This document shows, one piece after another, positions 1 through 11,462 of a DNA stretch of 64,000 bases. Both the position numbers and the translations under genes were made by a program. This DNA is from an uncultured Mycoplasma sp. (lineage in GTDB: Bacteria > Bacillota_I > Bacilli_A > Mycoplasmatales > Metamycoplasmataceae). Positions within the stretch are counted from its first letter, which is position 1; the number at the start of each line of letters is the position of its first letter. Location of the stretch: the NCBI GenBank assembly GCA_947039505.1, contig CAMQYZ010000001.1, forward strand, positions 124,001-188,000, written 5' to 3'. Below the pieces are notes generated by a model. The model did not search any database, was not told the origin of the DNA, and saw only the letters and a program-made list of their open reading frames with translations.

Positions 1-494
<494 letters not shown>

Positions 495-505
495 TTACCA
501 TAAAA

Positions 506-532
506 TTAGCAGACTAAACAAAATATTGCTAA
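506..532. promoter_or_regulatory. Degenerate CIRCE-like inverted repeat (HrcA operator candidate) upstream of dnaK
   Basis: TTAGCAGAC-N9-TATTGCTAA: 27 nt with 9-9-9 geometry and perfect outer TTAGCA/TGCTAA arms, 50 nt upstream of the dnaK start; hrcA is in the same cluster. Confidence 0.55.
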
Positions 533-574
533 AAAAATAAAAATGTTTTAAAAAAGTTTTACAAATGATAAGTT

Positions 575-1459
575 CTATTTTTTAGATACCAAAACATTGG
601 CAGGTATAATCACACGACCATTTAATTTATATCCTCTATTTCTTAATTCAACGATTTTATCTTTTTTAAATTCTTTAGATTCAATTAATTCAACAATATT
701 ATGTAAAGCAGGATCAAACTCATCTCCTATTTTAGGTTCTATAGGAGAAATTCCAGAAGACTCTAGAATAATAAACATTTGATTTACCAATAACTCAAAA
801 CCCTTAACATATCCAACAAGTTCTGGATTATCATTATTTTTTGTACCAAATTCTACAGCCATATATAAATTATTTAATGGACTTAAAAATTTTTCAAAGA
901 AACTTTGAAATTGAAAATCTTTAGCATCTTTTAATTTTATTTCAAATTGTTTTTTATAGTTTTCTTTAAAATCATTTATTTGCTTTTGTGCAGTTTCAGA
1001 TATTTCAATAATTTTTTTATTCAATAAATCTTCATTTTTATTCATTTCGTTTAATTTATTTTGTAAATTATGGATTTCTTTTTGCAAATTAGAAACTTCT
1101 TTTTTTAAATTTTTATCGTTTTTGGCATTATTTTTGACTACAACATTGTCGTTTTCATTTGGTAAAACTGTATCTGGTTCATTATTTTCAAAGCCATCAT
1201 AACTAAAAATTTCTAAATCTAATTCAACTATTTGATATGTTGAATTAATTGGATTGTGATAATCAAAATCCACTCTTTGATTTTTAATTGTGTAATCCAA
1301 ACCCAATAAGACATTAGATAATCCAGGTAAAATAGTATCACTACCTACAACCATAGTAACAGGACCTGCTGAAGATACTCAATTGTTACTTTTGTCATAC
1401 ATGTCATATTTAAAGGTTATTACACCATTTTGTTTAATTTCATTATTATTTTTATTCAT
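575..1459 (-). CDS. grpE: Nucleotide exchange factor GrpE with N-terminal FKBP/SlyD-like extension
   Basis: One frame through a TGA(Trp) codon; starts MNKNNNEIKQNGVITFKYDM; coiled coil followed by GrpE core (FEKFLSPLNNLYMAVEFG... VKGFELLVNQMFIILESSGISPIEPKIGDEFDPALHNIV); located between hrcA and dnaK. Confidence 0.93.
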
Positions 1460-1490
1460 ATAACCAATATTTTACATTAATATATTAATT

Positions 1491-2471
1491 TTATTCCTTT
1501 AAATATTTTTCAATCATGTTTAATATATTTTTAGCCTTTGAATAATCCATTCTATGAGTTCCTACAATTGACATTTCTTTTGAAGAATCGCCGATAGTTA
1601 TTTTTTTAGAAAGCATTGATGATTTGTCTTGACCAATATCTATTTTTAGATTTTCTCCATAGAGACTACGACCCTCTATAGAATCTCAAATGGATTCATG
1701 TTCTATCATATTGATTAATTTGGCTAAGTCCTGTCTATTGATATCTTCCGATTCTATTATGAAAGATTTTCCATAAATTTTTCTATTATGATTAATTGCA
1801 AAATCAAATATTTCATTTACAAAAGTCACAATTAATTCTTCAGCATTTTTAATTTCATTTTTAAATATTTGAGACAACAAAGATAGCTTTTCACCCAAAA
1901 CATTAATTGGTGTATCAATTAATCTTTCTTGAATTAATCTAATTGCAATTTTTAAATCTCGAGATTTTATATTATCACTTAATGAAAAAACTTTAGTTTC
2001 TACTCTTCCGGTCGAAGTGATTAAAACAATTATTGACTGATTATTATCAATTTCTGTTAAGGTAATGGATTTAAGCAACTCACTATCATCAAGATTTGAT
2101 GTAACAAAAGTTAAACCAGATAGTTCTGAAATTGCTTTTGCAGCTTGATCTATTGTTTCATCTATAGAAACTCTTCTTCTAGAAAAAATATCCTTTAATT
2201 TTAATTCAATAATTTTATCAGGAGAAGCAGTTAATTTTTCTGCATAATATTTTAGACCCATAATTGATGGAACTCTTCCACTAGAAGAATGATGTTTTTG
2301 AATATAACCTTCTTTTTCTAATGCGGACATAGCATTTCTAATAGTGGCAGAAGATACTGTTAAATTATTTTGTTTTATTAAGTTTTCGCTACCAATAGGA
2401 ATTCCATACTTAATAAAAGATTCAACAATCATTCTTAAATAATTATCTTGTTTTTTAATATTTTTATTCAT
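1491..2471 (-). CDS. hrcA: Heat-inducible transcription repressor HrcA
   Basis: N-terminal winged-helix region (SFIKYGIPIGSENLIKQNNLTVSSATIRNAMSALEKEGYIQKHHSSSGRVPSIMGLKYY); continues through an in-frame TGA to TAA at 1491. Confidence 0.95.
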
Positions 2472-2499
2472 ACAATTAAATTATACACCTTGTTTTAAA

Positions 2500-4167
2500 T
2501 TATATTTTTATGTAGTTGTCAATCTCAAAGTAAATATTTTTACTCTCTGAATTAAATATTATGGTTTTGTTTTTAGCAAAGATATCTAAGGTTTTGTTCA
2601 CGGCATTTAATTGATTTTTATCTAGACAATATTCTAAGAAGTCAAAAAGAATTATAAATGTATCAAAGTAAAGAGCTCTAGCAATTGACAACATTTGTCT
2701 CTCACTATCAGAAACTTGCAATCCTTGCGAATTTATGTTTCTATCTAATTTTTTTATTCTAGAAACTAAATCTTCTATTTCCAAAGATTTAACAATTTCG
2801 TTATATCTTTCAACATTTGCAAAAAGCGTTTTTGCTTCTAATGATGATGAAAATAATTTTGGAGTAAGTGCTTGATATGCAATATTTTTTCTTAAATAAT
2901 CTATTTCATATTCCTTTATATTAATTCCATCTATTAATATTTCACCAGAATCAATTTCATAATATCTCAATAGCAATTTAAAAATTGTTGTTTTTCCCCT
3001 TGCATAGTCTCCATATAAGAGTGTTCTTTTGTTTTTAGGTATATGTAAATTAAAATCTTTAAATACAACATTTTTTTCGTCATTAATTTGATAAGAAAAA
3101 TTAACATTCTTAAATTCTATCTCTCCTAAAAATGACTTTTTATTTATACCTTTATTTATTTCAAATTCTCAATTATGAAACTCTTTAATTCTGACCACTA
3201 CTGCGTTTAATGAAATCATATCTGTTATCATATTTGAAGTTTGCTCAATTGGTATTATTAAAATATTTGATGCAATAACTAATCCTAACAGTTCAGAAGA
3301 AGAAATGATGTTTTGAGAGTTTAAAATAGATCCAATTATTAAAACTGCACTAGATACCATTATTGAAGCTGCAATTCCAGTCATCTTAAAAAGTGAAGTT
3401 TTTTTAATATATTTTTTAGTTGATTCATAATAATTATTTTGTAATAATTCAAATTTTTCAATTGTTGTTCGAGAATTACTAAATGATTTAATTTCTGAAA
3501 TCATTTGAACATGTTCTCCAAGACCAATACTCATAAAAGTATTTAATGCCTTATTTATTTGCTGATGATAAACTAAATTTTGTTTAAAAAAAATATACAC
3601 AATAAGAGTAATAAGATATATTGATAATGTTATTATTCCAGCTATTCAATCAACATAAAAAATAAAAGAAAAACCTCCAATAATTAAACAAAAAATAGTT
3701 ATGACGTTTTGTATTAATTTACTTGCATAAATTTTTGCTTCTTTTAAATCATTAAAAATTCTAGAAAAAAATACTCCAATAGGTGTATTGTCAAAAGTAT
3801 TCATTGACAAATGATGTATTTTATCCATCATTTCAGTTCTAATATGTTTTTCCATTTTGACTTCAAAGATACCACCAATATAATTTAATAAAAAATAGAG
3901 AAAAATTTTAATCAAAGATACTCCTAACAATATAGAAGATATATATATTATTTGTTGAGTTTTTTCCTGTCCTGCTAATTGAGATATGAAAGAAGATAAA
4001 AAAGGCAGGCTTATTGTTGTTAAAGAAATTAATAATGATATTAAGGCTATGCTGATAGTTCATTTTTTATTTTTTTTATAGTAAGATAAAAAAAATAATC
4101 AAGATTCTTTGTAATTAGTTTTAATATTAGGATATCGGGAATTTAGGTTTTGTTTGTTTTTTTTCAT
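2500..4167 (-). CDS. ABC transporter, fused permease/ATP-binding (exporter half-transporter), with divergent NBD motifs
   Basis: Track ORFs 2500-2976, 3169-3600 and 3646-3930 lie in one frame joined by TGA codons; multi-TM N-terminus then NBD with Walker A GDYARGKTT; signature QVSDSERQ; Walker B IILFDFLEYCLD. Confidence 0.88.
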
Positions 4168-4270
4168 TTAAATTTATTATATAACATTGAGTAGTTTTTT
4201 GATGTGATTATTGTCAGTGGAATAAAAAAACTGCATAAAAAAACTACCACTTTTAACAAGTGATAATTTT

Positions 4271-6493
4271 TTAAACATATTTTATTAACTTTTCTCGGAA
4301 GATTTTGGTCTTCTGAATATGATGAATCAATAATGTTTGAAGCATTGTTCAGATACCACCAACAATTCAATAAATTTGAACTCCAGCCTCGAATATTATT
4401 GCCATAAATATAAATATAACCATAATAATATTTTGAGTTCTGTTCGCTTTTTTCATTGCTGCTTTTTCAGCAACATTTGAACGTTCATTCATTCTTTTCT
4501 TGTTTAGATATCTAGGTAAGAATTGAGATCCTGCTTGCACTACCACAGCTAGTATGATTAAAAACAAGTACTGCCATTCCCCTGCAAATAACTCCCGCCA
4601 GGATGTTTGAGAAAAATTAATTCCTCAAAGAGATGTTGATTTTATAAAAGGAATACCTTGAATAATTCTTCACATTGATAAAAATATTGGCATTGAAACA
4701 AGTGTCGAAAGAAGAGGTGTTAACATATTAATGTTATTCTTCTTATAAAGTTCAGATGTTTCTTGTCTTTTTTTCTGCTCCATTTGCTTATTACCCTTAT
4801 AAGCTGCATATTTGGCATCAATTTTAGCTTTTTTAGGAGCTAAAGTTTGTTGCTTAGCTTGCGAAAATACAGATTTATATGTTAATAATAGTGTCAACAT
4901 TCTTGCAAGAATAACAGAAATAACAATTGATAGCAATGCTACTCCTCCACCTAAATGTGATGGCAAAGAACCAACAAGAGAATTAACCAAATATGAAAGA
5001 GGATAAACAACAAAACCATAAAAAGGCCCTAGTCCTCAAGCATCTCCTCAAGTAACTATTGGTTTTTGACCAATAACTGAACCATTTGATAAAAATTTAT
5101 AAGCTTGGCTATTGCCTGCTCCAAATTGCAATTTAAAAGGATTTGTATTTGGGGCAGGTCATGAATCTGCATCATCTCCAGACAAATTCAACTTAGATAT
5201 TGAATAACCTGATTTACCTAATAAGTCTACGATATTTGACTGATAATTTAATATTGCCATTCTCATTTCGCTAGAATATCTTGCATTACTAAATTTTAAA
5301 TCTTCATAAAATGTTGGAGCACTAATTTGAGATGTTTTAGTTGTTGTTACTGGTGGATTATCAATAAATTTTCCTGATTCTAAAGAATTTAAATTATTCA
5401 ATCTTTTTTCAGAAATAGATAAATTTTCAGAAATAGATAAATTTTCAGATGTAAAAGTTGAGGGCAAGTTATCAATTTCACTAAATTGATTGAATTGCAT
5501 TACAACATTTACCAATGATTGCAAATAATCTCTTGAAAATTTTTCTGATGCAAAACTATTAGATAAATCGACTTGTAAAACTATTTTTTCAAATTCAAAA
5601 GAATATTCAAAACTATTTATTTCATCAATATCAGCCTTGACACTAACATCCAAGGGAGTAATGCCGTCTTCTTTAAGATATTGTCCTTTGTCATTGATTT
5701 TTACAGGAGTTGAAGAACCGGGTCTAAAAGCTTGGAATTGACCACCAATTCTAGCATTTTCTCAACTAGGGAGTTCATCTGTTTCTGGTTTTATTTCCGG
5801 TAACTTTTGAATAAATATCGGTATATTAATAAGTTTATTAGCATAATCATAAGTTAAAGAAGATGAATTATTAATTTCACTTAACATTGAAGAATTTAAA
5901 AATAATAATTCATTTTCCTCAGCAGTTCCTCTAATTAATTGTCCTACTTCTGCAATGCTATCAATATTTAAAGTATTATCTATTAATTGATCATCTTCAT
6001 TAACAATTCTTAATGAAGATGAATAATTGTCATATGCACCATATAAATCATCATTATTTGTTTGAGTACTAATTTGTGCCTTTAATGCTTCAATCGTTCC
6101 ATCATTATTTGTAACCAAATAGTTTGCCTTAACATCTTGAATTAATTTTTGTTCGTATAATAGATTTCCTTCTTCATCTCTAATGTTATTGCCATATTTA
6201 TCCAACAAAGGACTATCTAAATTATTAACTATTTTATAAGTTGTAACAAAAGGTGCTATATCATTTTTACCACGATAAAATTCTATACCACTACCAGTAG
6301 TAGAAGAAGATTTTATGGCAATAGATTGAATGCAGCCCGTTAACGAAAGTCCTAAAAGGAAAATATAAAAACCGATTTTAAGTCACTTAAAAGCTAATTT
6401 AAAATTTTCTTTAGGAGTTTTTTTTATTTTGCTATTATTAGATGACCCTTTGAAAAAATCATATTTATCTGATCTTTTAATTTGTTTACTCAT
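4271..6493 (-). CDS. yidC: Membrane protein insertase YidC (lipoprotein-type N-terminus)
   Basis: Single frame across several TGA codons; N-terminus ...FYIFLLGLSLTGC lipobox; C-terminal YidC/Oxa1 region (PLLSTLVSMPIFLSM..., FLIILAVVVQAGSQFLPRYL); sits beside rnpA-rpmH. Confidence 0.92.
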
Positions 6494-6497
6494 TTAA

Positions 6498-6821
6498 TTA
6501 CCTTTTCATTAATCTTTCTATAAATTTTACTATTTCTTCTTCTTTTTCAATATAAGTTAATTTCATATAATCTTTTCTTATTATTAAAATTATTTTATAT
6601 TTTATATTCGAGTAATCCATATTTGAAACTATTGATCTTATCTGTCTTCTCAAATAGTTTCTTCCTACAGCATTAATAAATTTTTTAGGAATAGATATTC
6701 CAATTTGAAATGAGTCATGTTTAACATAATATAAAATAATATTACTAGACACCAATTGTTTTTTGTTCTTAATAATACTTTGAAATTCTTGAGTTTTTTT
6801 AACAATTTCATTTTTTTTCAT
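6498..6821 (-). CDS. rnpA: Ribonuclease P protein component
   Basis: GISIPKKFINAVGRNYLRRQIRSIV resembles the RnpA RNR region; position between yidC and rpmH. Confidence 0.93.
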   Translation of the reverse strand: MKKNEIVKKTQEFQSIIKNKKQLVSSNIILYYVKHDSFQIGISIPKKFINAVGRNYLRRQIRSIVSNMDYSNIKYKIILIIRKDYMKLTYIEKEEEIVKFIERLMKR

Positions 6822-6964
6822 TATTTATCTGAAACTGTTAACTTAGATCTCCCTTTTGCTCTTCTTGCAGATAAAATTTTTCTTCCACCTGGTGTTGACA
6901 TTCTAGCTCTAAAACCATGTGTTTTTGCATGTTTTCTTTTATTTGGTTGATACGTTCTTTTCAT
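6821..6964 (-). CDS. rpmH: 50S ribosomal protein L34
   Basis: Translation [47 protein letters not shown], classic L34. Confidence 0.98.
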   Translation of the reverse strand: MKRTYQPNKRKHAKTHGFRARMSTPGGRKILSARRAKGRSKLTVSDK

Positions 6965-7124
6965 AGCATTCTCCTGTTTTGTAATTGAATTATCCTTATA
7001 AGATATAACAATTTATATATAAAGTATAACAAAAATATTTTATTTATAGTTGAATACTATAAAATTTTCACTTTTTAAGAATTAATTCTCAATGTAAATG
7101 TAAATTAGTTTAAGATTATTAAAT
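6965..7124. promoter_or_regulatory. Probable oriC / divergent promoter region between rpmH and dnaA
   Basis: Very AT-rich divergent intergenic region between rpmH (-) and dnaA (+); only a weak DnaA-box-like TTATCCTTA was seen by eye. Confidence 0.45.
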
Positions 7125-8486
7125 ATGGATATGAATACAAATACTAATCAATTATATACAAAAAATCTTTTAATTGAATTCGAAAAAGAATTAAATGATC
7201 AATTAATATTTTCAAGCTTTATTAGAGGGTCTAAAGTTCATGTTATTAATAGTAAACTCATTTATGTTGTTTTTGCTTCAAAGGAAAGCATTCAATATAT
7301 CAATTCTAAATACCCCAAAATTATAAAATTGGTTAATGGAAGAATTTTTGGGAATAAAATCAAAGTTGTTTATATTGATAAAATTAATTTTAGACAGTTG
7401 TCGTCAAATTCTCCTGAATTGTTAACAATTAATTCAGATTTGATAAAGAAATCAAACATAAAGCAAAATTTAATATTTTCTGAATATATTTTAGGTGATT
7501 TTAATGAAACTGTTATAAAGGGAGCTAAAAAGATTATTGCAAACCCGGAAGTACTATTTTCCCCTTTATTTATATATTCTTCTTCTGGACTAGGAAAAAC
7601 GCACTTATTGCATGCCATTGGTAATGAAATGATTGCCAAAAATAAAAAAGTATGTTACATTAATCCGGACCTTTTTACCAAGAAAATAATTCCTTTTTTA
7701 ATGGATAATAATCAAGAAAAAATAAATAAAATAGTGGATACTTATAAGGATTTTGATGTTTTAATATTTGATGATATTCAAATGTATTCAGGTAAAAACT
7801 CAACACTTTCTGTATTATTTAATATATTAAACCATCATATAAATGAAAATAATCAAATTATTATTGCTTCCGATAAAGAACCGGAGTTATTGGGTGGATT
7901 TGAAGAAAGATTTATAACTAGATTTCAAGGAGGTTTAACCCTTGAGATTGAAAATCCTTCACATGGCGATTTAATGCATATTTTAAAAGTCAAATTATCC
8001 AAAAATAATATTGATCCAACCGAATGAGAAGAAGAGGCGCTAAATTTTATTGTAAGAAACCATTCAAATTCAATAAGAAATTTAGAAGGCGCTATAAATA
8101 GAATAAAATTTCATGAAGATGAAATTGGGAATATTAAATATACTCAACAAGTTGTCGGTAAAATATTTTCATCTTTAAAACAACAAAAAGAAAATATTAC
8201 AAAAGAAAGAATTGTTGATACTGTTTCTAAATATTATGGATTAACAAGAACAGAACTACAAAATAAAAGTAGACGAAAAGATATTGTTCTAGGTAGACAT
8301 ATTTCTATGTGATTGATTAGAGATATGTTAGGATTAACCTATAAAGAAATAGGTGTATTTTTCAAAAATAGAGATCATTCAACAGTTCTTATGGCTATTG
8401 AAAAAATAGATACTCAAATGAAAATGAATGATGCTATTCAATCAGCTCTCTTAAAATTAAAACAAAAAATTGAATATATTACATAA
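7125..8486 (+). CDS. dnaA: Chromosomal replication initiator protein DnaA
   Basis: LFIYSSSGLGKTHLLHAIGNEM Walker A, VLIFDDIQMYSGK Walker B, C-terminal domain IV (LGRHISMWLIRDMLGLTYKEIGVFFKNRDHSTVLMAIEKI); reads through TGA to TAA at 8486. Confidence 0.98.
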
Positions 8487-11385
8487 ACGAAGTATAAGTT
8501 AAGTAGTATATTGTTATTCCAGATGAAATCATAAAAATTCAGAGTACAAATGATATTTTATAAAACCTAGTATATTTTCTTATACTTTTATTTTGAGTTG
8601 TAATATTTTCATAGGAAATTATCCTTTTTACTTTTGTATATTTATCAATTCTTTTTTCTCCTATTCACACAGTTGTTAAAAGAAGTCCTGATAATATGGT
8701 AGGAACTATAAAAAACAATAAAGTTGAGAGCAAAGAAAATATCTTTGAAATTTCACCAACCGGTCCATATTTATCATCAAATAGTTGTTTATATATTTGT
8801 GTCTGGAGTCATTGAGTTGTACCTGATCCTCCGGGAGTGGGAGATAGCGTGTTAGCACTACTTAGTATTGTAAAGCCAATTATAAAGTTGATATATTGAC
8901 CACCTCATAATTTATCATTTGGTTTCATTAACCCTGTAGATATTGCTAATATTGCCCCCAAATTAACAAAATAAGGAAGGATTCTTCAGAATATAAATTC
9001 TAATGTAACACCTAAATTTTTGAAAATAACAAAGGAACTAGTTCTAATTTTCAAAAAAGCATATTTGAAAGAGGCCGCTTTGAAACTAGAATCCCTAGAA
9101 ACAATAAAAGGATTAAATTCAATTAATTTTATTCATGATTTAATAAATAGAGATTGCGCACTTCTTGAAAATGAAAAAACAGCAATAAATGATGCGGCTA
9201 TTACATTACTAGAAAATCCTATTAAAACCATAATCATGATTATTGTCGATTCAGCAGATCCAGAAAACAGAATATCGCTATATGCAAATAATCCCATTGG
9301 AATAAAAATCAGAGAAATTAATGCACCAACAACTTGATACAATAGAGATGATGCTAAAAAAGTTGCTATCAAAGATTCTTTTTCAAATGATTTTCTTTTT
9401 AAGTATCAATATGAAGCAATATCACCACCAACAGATAGAGGCGTGATATTAGAAATAACTACAGCAATACTAGAACTAATAATCAAATGTCTTATTTTAA
9501 CTTTTTGACCTTGGACTTTCAACATCCGACCAATTAATATAGAATTACATATTATTGGAAACATAAACATCAACAAAATGAAAGGTAACGAATACATCAA
9601 AAAACTATTTGTTTGAATTAATTCATTAATTTTATCAAAAATTGTTGATGTTTGGTCAGTGCCACTATACAAAGTGGTAAATAAAATAACAAAAATTAAA
9701 ATAAATATGGCAATAAACACAAAATATTTTAGAAAATCTTTTCAATTAAAAGTTTTTTTGGAATAATCATCTTTAAATAATTTAATTGCTTCTATTATTT
9801 TTTTCTCTTGAATTATTAAGTTCATGTAGTTATCATTTTTATCTAAAGAAATTATTTTTTTAGATTTTTTGGATTTTTTAAATTCTTCTTTTTTGTCAAC
9901 AAATTTTAAAGATAAATATATCATTAAGGAGTTGGTTCTTTTTGAGTGCACAAAAGAAACTTTTGTTTTATCTGCGAGTATGGCTTTGAATATTTTTATG
10001 TTGTTGTTATTTGTATTTATTTTGTCAAACCTAATTATTTTTTGATCTGCTAATTTCATGTCTTTGGAAAGAATGTTAAAAAATTTCCTTACAGTAGCAT
10101 CATCAATTATTTGTTCATTAATAGAGTGTCTAAATACTCCATATTCGGCTATTATTTCTACCATGATGTCATAAAGAGATTTGTTTTGACTTTTGAAAAA
10201 AGAAATCATTTCTAAAAATATTTGTAAATTATAAAATGGATCAGAAATATAATTTTTTTGTCCTGAAGAAATAAAGTAATTTGTTCCATTAGTAGCAAAT
10301 AACATATTGGCATCTAAATCTTTATTTACATAAATTTCAGAATAAAAAACCTGATATTCCTTCATTTTTATGTTGTTTTTTTTAGCTATTTCTGAAATTA
10401 AATCACTAGTACTAATATTACCGACAATATATTTATCTTGTCAATAATCTTTATCTGTTTGCAAGTATTTTGTTTGATAGTACAAGTAAATAGCGGTTAA
10501 ATCATTCATATTAAAAAATTTATATTGTTTTTTATGACGAACTGCAATTTCAAAATAATTATTCCCAGGAAATAAACTAAGTGCTACATCATGCTTTCTT
10601 CTTATGGAACTAAATATTGCTTTTTTAATATTTTTATTTTTATTAGGATTACTATTTTTTGTTTCTGCATATTTTATTTTATTTCTGTGAAAAAATTTTT
10701 GGATAATTTCAGGATTCATGTTGTAACTATTGTTAATTGAAATTTCTAAATTTGATAAATCTTGTTCTAAGGATAGTGTTGAAATATATTTATCAACATC
10801 GAATAAGGGTAATAAATCAATTTTTTCATCATATACTCGTAAATTTAAATCTAATGTATTATTACTATTATAGTTAAATAATTCTGACTGACTTTGTGAA
10901 AGGAATGCTCCATTTTCATTAAGAAAACTAATTGATAAAAAATTTTTTTGAAATCTATGCAAAGAAAAAGAAATCATTCCTCCAAATGATTCATCCAAAT
11001 TTGAAAAATTAGCACCCAAATTAGAAGTTTCATTTATTGGTGTAAAAAATACTTTTATATTATAGGCTTTAAGATATGATGCAAATATTTGCGAAAATAC
11101 TTTTGCATCAAAATTTCCATCACTAACAACTAAAAATGATTTATTTTCTATTTTTTGCTCTTTTAAAAAAAATACATATTGATCACCAATATTAGAAATG
11201 GTTAAATCATTTATAGATCCTGAAGAATTATTTATTTCAGAAATAATTTTTCCATTAATCATTTCTAGTGAAGAATCTACAACATTTAATTTATCTTTGG
11301 AATTAGTTATTTTTTGCAAAGACTTTAAAATTACATTAACATCAGTATTATTAACATTAATTTTTGGAAGTGTATCGTTATTCAT
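8479..11385 (-). CDS. 968-aa protein: N-terminal phosphohexomutase-like domain without canonical catalytic motifs, fused to C-terminal lysylphosphatidylglycerol-synthase/flippase-like (UPF0104) TM domain
   Basis: Track ORFs 9133-9372, 9406-9720, 9742-10365 and 10441-11385 share one frame; I translated the linking and 3' parts to a TAA at 8479-8481. Mutase-like fold pattern (FLVVSDGNFDAKVFSQIFASYLKAYNIKVFFTPI...; YIVGNISTSDLISEIAKKNNIKMKEYQV); multi-TM C-terminus with ISNITPLSVGGDIASY and LSPTPGGSGTTQ. Confidence 0.78.
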
Positions 11386-11420
11386 TTAATAATTATAAAT
11401 TATTATAACAAGAAAAAGAA

Positions 11421-11456
11421 AAAATAACCTTGCAGTTTTATTTGCTTGGTTATTTT
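11421..11456 (-). terminator. Rho-independent terminator downstream of ptsG
   Basis: AAAATAACC...GGTTATTTT stem with a T-rich tract on the - strand, just 3' of the ptsG stop. Confidence 0.6.
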
Positions 11457-11462
11457 ATATTA

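Noticed and set aside
4164-4370. Track ORF 4164-4370 (-)
   Set aside because: Different frame from yidC, whose real C-terminus (…IYWIVGGIWTMLQTLLIHHIQKTKIFREKLIKYV*) overlaps it through a TGA(Trp)
6965-7124. Definitive DnaA-box cluster defining oriC
   Set aside because: Only one weak match (TTATCCTTA) found by eye; GC skew and a motif scan would be needed, so only a low-confidence origin region is given
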